From a virus: DNA of 56,778 bases. Each line of letters starts with the position of its first letter. Position 1 is the first letter of the stretch. Below the pieces are notes generated by a model. It was not told the DNA's origin. It made no database searches and worked only from the letters and a program-made list of their open reading frames with translations. The stretch lies in the IMG/VR virus record IMGVR_UViG_3300028840_002119, positions 1 to 56,778 of that record. The stretch is one strand, 5' to 3'. A program made the position numbers and the translations under genes. Below are positions 14,971-22,571 of this stretch, in pieces.

Positions 14971-15768
14971 CTAATCACGTTCCATCGGCTGAGAGTAAAG
15001 GAAGCGACCATCGTCGAAGGGGGAGACACACAAGTTACCAGCTAGCCGCCAGCCCTTTTCCATCAGCACCGAGACGACCTCGACCACAACGCCAGGAGAA
15101 GAAGACTCCACAATCTGATAGAACGGCTCTTCCTCTGCATCGGACTCTGTAGCCTCAACTTCAACCGTCTCGGGCATAGCCGCTTCATTAACCGCGTCGG
15201 ATTCCATAACTGCGGCCAGTCCTTCAAGCTCTCCGTAGAGGTCAATGCGCTCATAGGCCAGTGCCACCATCGAAGCCCACTCCTCGCTGTTCGACTTTCG
15301 AGACGTATACAAGTGGGTGACGCCATCATCCTGAACGTGATACCATCCATCTTCGAGATGTCCTTCCGGCTCGTAGATGTCCACCCGATACTTACCCTCG
15401 AAGTCCGTCGCCAGCGCGATAGCCGCAAGTAGGAGAGACTCGAATCTTACGGCAGTATCTTGACCATCTTTCCAGAATCGGAAGCTGGCCCAAAGCAGGG
15501 GCAAGTCCTCGATCTTGAACTGCACCCAGATCTGCCCTCTCTCATGGTCAATGAGCGGAGTTCGATCATAGGCCAACAAGGGCAACAAAGGGTCAGGAAC
15601 GATCGCCTTCAAAGCATCTTGGAACGCTCGAACGCGATCGGCAGCTTCGTCCACTCGCGCCTGTTCTACTGCGGCCTGACGCGCTTCCTCTTGCTGGCGT
15701 GCGTGAGACAACTGCGCCTCTCCCTTCGCCTGCATATCCTCAAGGCTCGTGTAGACCTTCTTCGTCAT
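14971..15768 (-). CDS. Hypothetical protein with DUF1737-like C-terminus (265 aa)
   Basis: Residues 10-55 form a charged coiled coil. The middle part is beta/alpha and a long acidic linker follows (VEVEATESDAEEE). The last 48 residues (YQIVESSSPGVVVEVVSVL, then GWRLAGNLCVSP) have the Y-x-V-V...GW-x-x-x-G pattern of the small DUF1737 domain. Overlaps the upstream gene by 4 bp. Confidence 0.68.
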   Translation of the reverse strand: MTKKVYTSLEDMQAKGEAQLSHARQQEEARQAAVEQARVDEAADRVRAFQDALKAIVPDPLLPLLAYDRTPLIDHERGQIWVQFKIEDLPLLWASFRFWKDGQDTAVRFESLLLAAIALATDFEGKYRVDIYEPEGHLEDGWYHVQDDGVTHLYTSRKSNSEEWASMVALAYERIDLYGELEGLAAVMESDAVNEAAMPETVEVEATESDAEEEPFYQIVESSSPGVVVEVVSVLMEKGWRLAGNLCVSPFDDGRFLYSQPMERD

Positions 15769-16049
15769 GCCGCCACCGCCAACCGAATCGGGTCATGCAC
15801 CGCGTCCATTCTGCGGGCAATCGCTGAGGCTCGCCCCAATACTTCGGGCGGACCAAAGCGATAGATAAGCTCGCTGAACAACCAGCAGTTGACATTGAGC
15901 GGGAAGACCGTCGGCGGATTGTCCCGATAGAACAACCGTAACCGATCTTCATACTGAGGCAGTAATGCCTCCACCGTCGCGGCGATCTGCTCTTCCGGCC
16001 CGTGAGCAGTAAGCGCCTCTTGCAACAAGGGAACTTCGTCTCTGAACAT
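15765..16049 (-). CDS. Hypothetical protein (94 aa), first gene of the leftward operon
   Basis: ATG follows GGAGGT. Helical residue pattern, no recognised family. Preceded by a 180-base leader with an intrinsic terminator. Confidence 0.68.
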   Translation of the reverse strand: MFRDEVPLLQEALTAHGPEEQIAATVEALLPQYEDRLRLFYRDNPPTVFPLNVNCWLFSELIYRFGPPEVLGRASAIARRMDAVHDPIRLAVAA

Positions 16050-16074
16050 ACCTTTACCTCCGTTTTGAATTATG

Positions 16075-16104
16075 AAAAAACCCCCGCCGATGATTTTGCG
16101 AGGG
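16075..16104 (-). terminator. Leader terminator of the leftward (PRTRC) operon
   Basis: On the minus strand CCCTCGC pairs GCGGGGG and is followed by six T, ending 26 bases before the first ATG. Transcripts from the promoter at 16235 must pass it. Confidence 0.82.
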
Positions 16105-16123
16105 TTGAATAAGATGTTACAAT
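16096..16123 (+). promoter_or_regulatory. Candidate promoter of the small antisense RNA
   Basis: TTGCGA (16096-16101), 16-bp spacer, TACAAT (16118-16123). The -10 matches 5 of 6 and the -35 matches 4 of 6. Confidence 0.45.
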
Positions 16124-16129
16124 GATCTT

Positions 16130-16201
16130 ACCTACACCCGCCTATCTCGGTTGTGGGGAAAGTCACGATTAGGTTGCCGGACCTGATCGTGACTGTTTTT
16201 T
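16130..16201 (+). ncRNA. Candidate countertranscript small RNA with kissing loop
   Basis: A roughly 72-nt plus-strand RNA. The 5' hairpin at 16132-16156 (CUACACCCG / CGGUUGUGG, one mismatch, one G-U) presents the loop CCUAUCU. A 14-bp hairpin (16161-16194) followed by G and six U is an intrinsic terminator on the plus strand. This order matches plasmid countertranscript RNAs. It is fully antisense to the leftward leader, and its loop is the exact complement of AGAUAGG, the loop of a hairpin in the rightward replication leader (16423-16437). No protein is encoded here. Confidence 0.58.
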
Positions 16202-16234
16202 CTGTTAAAGTTATTACGTAAGGGTACTACCTAT

Positions 16235-16263
16235 ATTATAGCATGGGTCACATTTCGTGTCAA
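16235..16263 (-). promoter_or_regulatory. Consensus leftward promoter of the PRTRC operon
   Basis: TTGACA at 16263-16258 and TATAAT at 16240-16235 on the minus strand, spacing 17: both boxes are perfect. The transcript would carry a leader with the hairpin loop AGAUAGG and the terminator at 16075. Confidence 0.9.
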
Positions 16264-16280
16264 TAGAATGTATGTTCTAT
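16263..16280. promoter_or_regulatory. Operator-like inverted repeat, LexA-like
   Basis: ATAGAATGTATGTTCTAT. On the minus strand it contains GAACATACATTC, one base from the Gram-positive LexA pattern GAAC-N4-GTTC. It abuts the -35 of the leftward promoter. Confidence 0.4.
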
Positions 16281-16331
16281 AAAAAGCGCGATCCAGGCAT
16301 GGCCTTTTCGAGATGACTTTTCGCGAAATGC

Positions 16332-16360
16332 TTGACAACGCTTCTGTTTTCCTGTAGAAT
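16332..16360 (+). promoter_or_regulatory. Rightward promoter of the replication operon
   Basis: TTGACA (16332-16337), 17-bp spacer, TAGAAT (16355-16360). Confidence 0.85.
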
Positions 16361-16366
16361 GAGTAC

Positions 16367-16482
16367 ATACCGAATCGTAATACCTCGATGCAGCCGGACA
16401 CTCATCGAAGGTCACAGACTTAGCCGAGATAGGCGGCGTTACCTGAGCACTTTACACCCTGCCTATTGGAGCAGGGTTTTTT
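16367..16482 (+). promoter_or_regulatory. Attenuator leader of the replication operon
   Basis: Contains a target hairpin GCCG-AGAUAGG-CGGC (16423-16437) and an intrinsic terminator CCCTGC/GCAGGG plus six T (16457-16482). AUAGGC of the target (16429-16434) can pair with GCCUAU (16461-16466) in the terminator's 5' arm and loop, giving an antiterminator. The 13-mer CCGAGATAGGCGG (16424-16436) is repeated in the leftward leader (16150-16138, minus strand). The whole 16050-16504 gap is control DNA with no coding sequence. Confidence 0.65.
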
Positions 16483-16504
16483 CATTCTTATGAAAGGGGT
16501 GCTT

Positions 16505-17275
16505 ATGACCATAGGAGCAATGTCCATGAATCCAGACTCAATTACCGTAAAACTCGCGGCAGAGCTTGCAGGCTACACCACGCACAATATCAGACGCCTA
16601 GCTAGAACGGGCGTTCTAAAAGCGGATAGGTTTGGTACAGCCTGGGCCATCGACCGGACAAGCCTACTCGATCATATCGCTGAAAACAAGCGCTTAGGGC
16701 AAGGCAAGCACGCAGCAAACCGCTACACGAAGGACTTGGGAATGATACAGAAGCTAGACCTCACCGAAGCACTGGTCCTCGACACCGAGACGACCGGACT
16801 AGGCAATATGGACCAGATCGTAGAGATCGCCATCATCGACATGACCGGCAATCTGATCTTACAATCCCTGCTGAACCCCACCATCGCAATGACTCAGCGC
16901 GCCTATGAAGTCCATCGCATCGGCCCATCGGAGCTAGATGCTGCCCCACTCTTCCCCACCATCTGGCCTGAGCTTATCCGCGTCCTGAATGGTAAGAAGG
17001 TCATTGCTTACAACGCCAACTTCGATATGCGGATGATCGCCCAAACCGCGCACGCCTTCGACCTGGACCTCACGCTCTTGGATTGCGACTTCCATTGTGC
17101 GATGCGCGCCTACGCGATGTATCGCGGCGGCAGGCGCAACTACAAGCTGACCACGGCCTGTGCCGCGATGTCTGTCACTGGGCTTCCCGAAGGGATGCAG
17201 CCCCACCGCGCCCAAGCGGACGCTGAACTGACGCGCCAACTCGTGCTGAAGATGTTGGAGACGCCAGCAGACTAG
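16505..17275 (+). CDS. HTH domain fused to DnaQ-like 3'-5' exonuclease (256 aa)
   Basis: ATG at 16505 is preceded by AAAGGGG; an alternative ATG at 16526 with AGGAG is also good. Residues 12-58 are an excisionase/MerR-type helix-turn-helix (TVKLAAELAGYTTHNIRRL). Residues 88-250 are a DEDDh exonuclease: DTETTGLG with D93 and E95, YNANFD with D174, and H234/D239 in HRAQADAE. Such exonucleases proofread or process DNA ends. Fusion to a DNA-binding domain is unusual and would target it to specific sites, perhaps the origin in the next gene. First gene after the attenuated leader. Confidence 0.85.
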   Translation: MTIGAMSMNPDSITVKLAAELAGYTTHNIRRLARTGVLKADRFGTAWAIDRTSLLDHIAENKRLGQGKHAANRYTKDLGMIQKLDLTEALVLDTETTGLGNMDQIVEIAIIDMTGNLILQSLLNPTIAMTQRAYEVHRIGPSELDAAPLFPTIWPELIRVLNGKKVIAYNANFDMRMIAQTAHAFDLDLTLLDCDFHCAMRAYAMYRGGRRNYKLTTACAAMSVTGLPEGMQPHRAQADAELTRQLVLKMLETPAD

Positions 17276-17284
17276 GAACCCGCT

Positions 17285-18259
17285 ATGAATAACGAGATCG
17301 TTTTAGAGGAAAGTCCGCGCACGCACTTCCAGATGCTTCCGCACCTCATTGATGATATGGGCCTGGATGTCTACGAGCATCGCCTGTACTGCCATCTGCG
17401 GCGTGTCGCCGGAGAACACGGCAAGTGCTGGCAGACTACGCGCACCCTCGCCGCAGCCTGTAACATGAGCGTGGGTAAAGTATCTCAGGCAAAGCAAAGC
17501 CTCGAACAGCGCGGGCTGATCGTCATCGCGGAGCAAGCTGCCCCTGGCGGTATCTCGCACCATATCACGATCGCGGACATCTGGCGCGAGAATCACGAAC
17601 GCTATAGCGTTCACCAGGTGAACGCAAGTGATAGCGTTCAGGACGTGAACGCAAAAAATGGCAGGGTTCAGGACGTGAACGCAATGCGTTCACCAGGTGA
17701 ACCAAAGAATATCCCTTCTAAGAATACCACTGAACATGAAGAAGATGGAGAGGGAGAAGGCGCACAAGTGCGCCCCCCTGACTGCCTACCGAATCAATTC
17801 GATCTTTCTGTAAAGGCTATCAAAAAAATGAAGTTCAGGCGGGCAGAGTATTTCGCCATCCTCGAAGCGGAGCAGGGACGCGAGAAGCCGCGCAGCACCC
17901 TAATTGACCATATCGAGAGTAAGCTGTCAGTGAATCAGCATCCGGCCGTAGCGATCTTTCGTGAGCAGACGCATTACTATCCTCGCGGAGAATGGCGTCA
18001 GAAAGTCGCTGATACGGTCGGAGAGCAGCCAGTAGCCCTCGACCTATGGGAAAGGGTCTGCGAAGGTTGGGTCGGCATAGGCTGGAATGTACTCAACACG
18101 AAGGGGATGCTTGACTACTGGGCACGCGGAGAAATACCAGGGGAAGATCGACCGGAGAAACAGCCAACGGGCGATAATGCGTTCGAGGAGTTCGAGCGAC
18201 TGACCGGACTTAGGCAAGTCCAAAGGGTAGAGGAAAATGTCACCTACGTTGACGCATGA
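17285..18259 (+). CDS. Replication initiator-like protein with winged HTH (324 aa)
   Basis: Residues 15-95 look like a winged helix used in phage and plasmid initiators (EHRLYCHLRRVAGEHG, TTRTLAAACNMSVGKVSQAK, LEQRGLIVI). The middle is encoded by an array of palindromic repeats (17598-17704), giving the peptide repeats VHQVNA, VQDVNA, VQDVNA. The C-terminal half is helical and Trp-rich. An origin inside the initiator gene, as in lambda O, is the natural reading. The 3' end overlaps the helicase-loader-like gene by 23 bp. Confidence 0.75.
   Translation: MNNEIVLEESPRTHFQMLPHLIDDMGLDVYEHRLYCHLRRVAGEHGKCWQTTRTLAAACNMSVGKVSQAKQSLEQRGLIVIAEQAAPGGISHHITIADIWRENHERYSVHQVNASDSVQDVNAKNGRVQDVNAMRSPGEPKNIPSKNTTEHEEDGEGEGAQVRPPDCLPNQFDLSVKAIKKMKFRRAEYFAILEAEQGREKPRSTLIDHIESKLSVNQHPAVAIFREQTHYYPRGEWRQKVADTVGEQPVALDLWERVCEGWVGIGWNVLNTKGMLDYWARGEIPGEDRPEKQPTGDNAFEEFERLTGLRQVQRVEENVTYVDA
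17598..17704. repeat. Iteron array, probable replication origin
   Basis: Four 19-bp repeats, GCGTTCACCAGGTGAACGC type, at 17607, 17634, 17664 and 17686, each an inverted repeat with TTCA/TGAAC arms. A half-site GAACGC at 17598 forms the palindrome GAACGCTATAGCGTTC with repeat 1. Spacing is 27, 30 and 22 bp. A-rich DNA follows (17640-17760). The location inside the initiator gene and the spacing close to helical turns support initiator binding sites. Confidence 0.8.
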
Positions 18260-18773
18260 CGAACTACAACGTTATATGGCCATAAAGATGCTGGCCGCAG
18301 GCTTCCCATCGAACGCGCACAAGGTCACAGTTGCCACCATCGCGATGTACATGGCCTTGCTCTCCGATATTCCGATTGAAAGTCTGGAAGCGGCTGTGCT
18401 ATGGTGCGGAGCGCACTACAAGTTCTTCCCTGCCGTCGAAGAAATACGCGAGGCCGCACTAATCAAGGTCAACCCGCCACCGTTGGACATCGAAGCCTGG
18501 GCAGAAGTTCAGGACACGGAACTCATCGGAGGATGGCAGCTTCCAGAGTTTTCGCACCCGCTTATCACGCGCACCGTCGAACTTCTCGAATGGTATCGAA
18601 TTGTCCGCAATAGGCACCAGGACGCGATGCGCGTCGAGTTCATCAAAGCGTACAACCGCGTTGTAGCTCGTGAAGCCGAGCGCGCGATTGCCATCACCGA
18701 CACGGAAGGGGCATGGGAATCGCTATCCACCCTCGTCTCGAAGATGAAGGCTTTACCTGGGGTGGCTGAGTGA
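18237..18773 (+). CDS. Helicase-loader-like protein (178 aa)
   Basis: Helical protein whose segment IESLEAAVLWCGAHYKFFPAVEEIREAA resembles the N-terminal domain of phage replicative helicase loaders/inhibitors of the G39P type. It directly follows the initiator gene, the usual place for a loader. No AAA+ motif is present, as in G39P. No helicase or DNA polymerase was recognised in the window, so host enzymes are probably recruited. Confidence 0.6.
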   Translation: MSPTLTHDELQRYMAIKMLAAGFPSNAHKVTVATIAMYMALLSDIPIESLEAAVLWCGAHYKFFPAVEEIREAALIKVNPPPLDIEAWAEVQDTELIGGWQLPEFSHPLITRTVELLEWYRIVRNRHQDAMRVEFIKAYNRVVAREAERAIAITDTEGAWESLSTLVSKMKALPGVAE

Positions 18774-18937
18774 TGGACAAGTTCATCATCTTGGGCTCGA
18801 TCTGCATCGCAGCGGCAATACTCGCCTACGTCGCGCAATATATCGACCGCAACGCGCCATACCAATGCCCAGAGTGCGGAGAGATCATCGACGAATGGCA
18901 CACCTGCCCATCCTGCGGGTGGGAATTCAAATTGTAA
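18773..18937 (+). CDS. Membrane-anchored zinc-ribbon protein (54 aa)
   Basis: ATGA overlap with the preceding stop. Residues 4-22 are one transmembrane segment, and the C-terminal part is a zinc ribbon (CPECGEIID...CPSCGWEF). The partner is unknown. Confidence 0.72.
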   Translation: MDKFIILGSICIAAAILAYVAQYIDRNAPYQCPECGEIIDEWHTCPSCGWEFKL

Positions 18938-18974
18938 GACTGTTATTTTGTAATTAGAAGGGGAGGGATCGACT

Positions 18975-19337
18975 ATGAAGAACGGATTACCTTATATGAT
19001 TTGGTGGTTGTCTCGAAACGCTTGCCAGCAAGTTAACTTTTTGCTCGGTCAAGGGAATGAAGTCGTCGCCAATCTACCACCTTACATCCTGTGTGAAGTT
19101 TGGAAGCGATTCGGGCATCCTGGCCGTGGTCAGCTATCGGTCGCCCCTCACATTCCAGTAAAGGAAGTCACGGAATGGAAAACGGGTGACGGCGTAGACG
19201 TCGAAGCCCTCGACTGCGGCGGCATTGTGATCGAGCAGGAACACGTCAACCAGATAGTGGGGCTACCAGGGTTCATAACTGACCTAAGCCTCAACATCTT
19301 CACCTTAGACGAGGGGGACGGCGATGGAGCTGGCTAG
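18975..19337 (+). CDS. Hypothetical protein (120 aa)
   Basis: ATG after AAGGGGAGGG. N-terminal aromatic helix (YMIWWLSRNACQQVNFLL) and an acidic C-terminus (TLDEGDGDGAG). Overlaps the PolX-like gene by 14 bp. No recognised family. Confidence 0.68.
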   Translation: MKNGLPYMIWWLSRNACQQVNFLLGQGNEVVANLPPYILCEVWKRFGHPGRGQLSVAPHIPVKEVTEWKTGDGVDVEALDCGGIVIEQEHVNQIVGLPGFITDLSLNIFTLDEGDGDGAG

Positions 19338-19911
19338 GGTCATGAGAATCGCCCAACTGTTGACCGATGCGCTTCGGCCCGCGTGTGAACGTATCGAGAT
19401 CGCCGGCAGCATCCGGAGACTGGAACCCGACGTCGGAGACATCGAGATTGTCTTCCAGTCGAAGATTGGACCTATCGAAAGCGCGGGCACGCTTTTCCCG
19501 TTGGATGGCGCGATGATCGAAGGGGCAGTCAACGATCTGCTTGAAAGTCGCGTCTTGAAGTGGGACACAAAGATCAAAGCTAACGGCCCGCGCCACAAGC
19601 GCTTGATACATCGCGTCAGTGGTATGGCCGTGGACCTCTTCGGAGCGACGAGCAAGAACTGGGGCTACATCATGGCTATCCGCACTGGTCCAGCGGAGTT
19701 TTCGCGCGCGCTCGTGAGTGCGCCGTGGGCTGGCGGCGTCCGGCCTATCGAGATCGGCTTCTCTGAAGGCGTTGTCTACCGGAATGGTGAATCCCTGACA
19801 CTACCAAACGAGACAGACTTCTTTCAAGTTTTGGGCGTGCCCTGGATTCCACCTGAGAAACGGAGCTTGCCGGAACTATTCAGAGATCGTATGCGCGGAA
19901 CCCGCGCCTAA
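19324..19911 (+). CDS. PolX/pol-beta-type nucleotidyltransferase (195 aa)
   Basis: IAGSIRRLEPDVGDIEIV (26-43) is the GS-x-RR...GD-[ID]-[DE] signature of the pol-beta superfamily; D39 and E41 are the metal ligands, with a third acidic residue in MAVDLFGA. The fingers and HhH domains of full PolX enzymes are missing, so this is a palm-only form. Such phage proteins may fill gaps or add nucleotides; substrate unknown. Confidence 0.82.
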   Translation: MELARVMRIAQLLTDALRPACERIEIAGSIRRLEPDVGDIEIVFQSKIGPIESAGTLFPLDGAMIEGAVNDLLESRVLKWDTKIKANGPRHKRLIHRVSGMAVDLFGATSKNWGYIMAIRTGPAEFSRALVSAPWAGGVRPIEIGFSEGVVYRNGESLTLPNETDFFQVLGVPWIPPEKRSLPELFRDRMRGTRA

Positions 19912-19912
19912 C

Positions 19913-19928
19913 TATTTCCTGGGAAATA
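19913..19928. promoter_or_regulatory. Dispersed palindrome site 3
   Basis: TATTTCCTGGGAAATA between the PolX stop and the 19947 start codon, 19 bp upstream of that GTG. Confidence 0.85.
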
Positions 19929-19946
19929 CACAACACGGAGGATACT

Positions 19947-20834
19947 GTGTCAAAACACGAAGCTGCACAGCAGCTAATTGACTTTATCGAGGAAAAGCTG
20001 AGAGACTGGGTGCCGCCTGAATACTGGAAGCCAGAACCGCGCACCCCATTCCGCGATCCCATGATGTGGGCCTTATTCTCACCTGCCTTTGTCTGGATTA
20101 TTGGCGCGGCCATCTATGGCGGCGAGGCTATCAGGGCCAGGGACATCCAGGCCGCTACGGATGGGCTTGGCTCATGGATGATGGTCATCGGCGGCGAGGT
20201 CGGGACGATCTTCGTGGTTATCGAGGTGTTTCGTAAGCTGCTGAACGAGGATCACGGATGGATAGAACGCCTGTTCGACATCGGCGGCCTGGCCATCTCG
20301 ATGATTGCGACGTTGGGCGTTGTTGCTGTGCCCTTCGCCCGCCAAACGTCGATTGTCCATGAATGGGTGAATCTGGTACGGACATACGGCCCGCTGGTCC
20401 TGCTCGTCTGCTCCGTCTTCGACTTCTATGCCAACGGCATGGAAGCCGGATTCTACCTGATGACGTTCGCACAGCGTTGGGAGAAGTGGAACCAGGACAA
20501 GCGCACCTTCCAAGAGAGGGAAAGGAACAAGTATATTGCGTTACTGACGCAGCCAGTCAACTACGTCGCCGCGACACCTGACGCGCCACCCGCAGCAGAT
20601 GAAGCGCCAGTGACGCAGGATGACGCGCCACCCGCAGCAGATGAAGCGCCAGTGCAGTTGAACAAGCCGATGTTCGACAAATGGCTTGCGTCACTCAACG
20701 GACGACGCGACACGCTGACGCGGGATGAAGTCTTGCAGTGGGCAATCGGGCTAGGTGCCGACGTCAGTAGCGCGACGGGACGCGCCACCAGAGACAAGGT
20801 GATGCGTTGGTGCAGACGAGCGGAGATCAACTGA
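19947..20834 (+). CDS. Multi-pass membrane protein with Pro/Asp/Glu repeat (295 aa)
   Basis: GTG start with CGGAGG. Four or so hydrophobic helices between residues 38 and 175. A cytosolic tail carries a duplicated DAPPAADEAPV unit (33-bp direct repeat in DNA), then a basic C-terminal module (LNGRRDTLTRDEVLQWAIG). The tail resembles a linker to a small DNA-binding domain. It lies two genes before FtsK and may anchor DNA to the membrane; this is inference. Confidence 0.7.
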   Translation: MSKHEAAQQLIDFIEEKLRDWVPPEYWKPEPRTPFRDPMMWALFSPAFVWIIGAAIYGGEAIRARDIQAATDGLGSWMMVIGGEVGTIFVVIEVFRKLLNEDHGWIERLFDIGGLAISMIATLGVVAVPFARQTSIVHEWVNLVRTYGPLVLLVCSVFDFYANGMEAGFYLMTFAQRWEKWNQDKRTFQERERNKYIALLTQPVNYVAATPDAPPAADEAPVTQDDAPPAADEAPVQLNKPMFDKWLASLNGRRDTLTRDEVLQWAIGLGADVSSATGRATRDKVMRWCRRAEIN

Positions 20835-20838
20835 CGCG

Positions 20839-21108
20839 ATGGGCTTCATCGAATTTCTCGCAAAGCTCGACTGGGTTGAACCACTGACCGTCCTGCTGCA
20901 CACCCTCGAAGGCACGCGGCAGCGCAAGATCACCATAGATCGCTTCTGCGGCTTCAGTGGTCAAGAAGTCGAAGATATGCTCAACTCATACGGCGTTACT
21001 CTGTGGGGTCGCGGCTTCACGGAGGACACGCTTACCTTTCACGTCAAAGAAGCGCAAGCAGATTGGGCTATGTACCTGCTTACGCGCAACGGAATCCAAG
21101 CTCGCTAA
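20839..21108 (+). CDS. Hypothetical protein (89 aa)
   Basis: Starts 4 bp after the previous stop. Small alpha/beta sequence (LTVLLHTLEGTRQRKITID, VTLWGRGFTEDTLTFHV). No recognised family; fits the context of the FtsK operon only by position. Confidence 0.65.
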   Translation: MGFIEFLAKLDWVEPLTVLLHTLEGTRQRKITIDRFCGFSGQEVEDMLNSYGVTLWGRGFTEDTLTFHVKEAQADWAMYLLTRNGIQAR

Positions 21109-21128
21109 GTTTCTATACGGAGGGAATA

Positions 21129-22571
21129 ATGCCACGATCAATGCGCCCATATCTCGAATATCAAGCGGATCGCGTCGAAGCGGTCCTCGCCGCGCACCGC
21201 GCACCTGGCCGCATCACTGGCGGCACTGTCGGCCCGCGCCTTATTCGTTTCTTCTTGAATCCAGCGCCACACATCCGCTATGCCGCGATAAAGCGCCTCT
21301 CGGACGATCTGGCCCTGGCGATGCAAGTACCCACGCTGACCATAGACAAAGGCAAGGAAGGGGTCATCTTGGAGTTTGCACATCCGAACCCGCAAAGCGT
21401 CAGCCTTATGAACCTGTTGGGTGAAGCAGGCCCATTGCCCTTCGCTACGGCCCTCTTGGGCCTAACCGACGATGGCGCTCCGTTGCTGTCACGATTCTCT
21501 GCGCCAGAGGTCGCACACGTCCTTGTCTCGGGCACAACCGGAAGCGGGAAGTCGGCCCTACTGCGGACGATCGCCGCGTCACTCGTGCTGTCATTTCGAC
21601 CGGATTTGACGCAGCTTGTTTGCATCGACATGAAAAACAGGACGTTCAAGCCGCTTGCCTCAGCGCCGCACCTGGTGCGTCCTGCCATCGACGATGCGGG
21701 GGAAGCTATCGAGGCTTTGCACTCATTATTCCGTATGATCGAATGGCGCGACCGAAAGGGAATCCTGCCAGCAAGTACATCGGGAGACGGGGTGCTTGGA
21801 AACTCCTGCCCGCGCACTATCGTCTTCATTGACGAGCTGGCCGATTTGGTCATGGCTGGCGGGAAGGATGCTACAGAAACGATTACCCGTATCGCCCAGC
21901 GAGGTCGCGAGGCCGGCGTACATCTGATTGCGGCGACACAGCACCCTTCCTCTGCGATCTTAGGGAGCGTGATGCGGGCCAACTTCCCATTACGCCTCGT
22001 CGGTCAGGTTGTCTCCGCTGACGATGCCCGCGTAGCCAGCGGAAGGGCAGGGACAAACGCGCACCTACTGAACGGACGCGGCGACTTCCTCGCCGTCGCT
22101 GGCGGAGATCGGCCTATCCGGTTTCAGGTCGCCTACATCGAACCCAAAGATTTGCTTTCCCATGTTAAACGCATCGAATTCGCTGGGAGCGTTTCTAACG
22201 ACCTTCCCGTGTACTCGCTGGATGACCAGGGGGGCATGGTCGAAATAGAGAGAAATGCGGCAACGGAGAGCGGCCAGGGGATCAACCTGCTCGACGTTAA
22301 GCCCGTAAAAATAGAACCTGAACCAAAGGAAGAAGCGCACACGGCCAGTGCCATCACTGCGGCGGCGAAGATGGCAAAGCATTGGCCGAGCGTCCGCGAG
22401 GCATACTTCGATGGAAAGGTGAACAAATCCAAGTTGTGCCGCAGCCTTTGGCCCAGCGCAAAGAGATACGAAGGTCGCTTCGCCACATGGCTCGACGAAG
22501 CAGTTGGTATCCTCGAAGCGGACATCAACAGTGCTACCTCTACCGCTACCGCAGCGCCAGGGGGTGATTAG
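21129..22571 (+). CDS. FtsK/SpoIIIE-type DNA translocase (480 aa)
   Basis: ATG at 21129 with GGAGGG. Walker A GTTGSGKS (135-142), CIDMKNRTFKPL after the second strand, Walker B IVFIDELAD (231-239), AQRGREAGVHLIAATQHPS as in FtsK family motors. No transmembrane domain is fused, but the next gene encodes a small membrane protein. The last 80 residues could be a winged helix. Similar proteins drive plasmid transfer in actinobacteria (TraB) or chromosome segregation. Here it may pump phage or plasmid DNA or support segregation with the ParB proteins. Confidence 0.9.
   Translation: MPRSMRPYLEYQADRVEAVLAAHRAPGRITGGTVGPRLIRFFLNPAPHIRYAAIKRLSDDLALAMQVPTLTIDKGKEGVILEFAHPNPQSVSLMNLLGEAGPLPFATALLGLTDDGAPLLSRFSAPEVAHVLVSGTTGSGKSALLRTIAASLVLSFRPDLTQLVCIDMKNRTFKPLASAPHLVRPAIDDAGEAIEALHSLFRMIEWRDRKGILPASTSGDGVLGNSCPRTIVFIDELADLVMAGGKDATETITRIAQRGREAGVHLIAATQHPSSAILGSVMRANFPLRLVGQVVSADDARVASGRAGTNAHLLNGRGDFLAVAGGDRPIRFQVAYIEPKDLLSHVKRIEFAGSVSNDLPVYSLDDQGGMVEIERNAATESGQGINLLDVKPVKIEPEPKEEAHTASAITAAAKMAKHWPSVREAYFDGKVNKSKLCRSLWPSAKRYEGRFATWLDEAVGILEADINSATSTATAAPGGD

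Noticed and set aside
17598-17704. Repeats resembling a CRISPR array
   Set aside because: Only four short units with 3-11 bp spacers, palindromic, inside a gene; iterons fit better.
20578-20650. 33-bp tandem repeat as a regulatory array
   Set aside because: It encodes an in-frame DAPPAADEAPV duplication in a linker; coding explains it.
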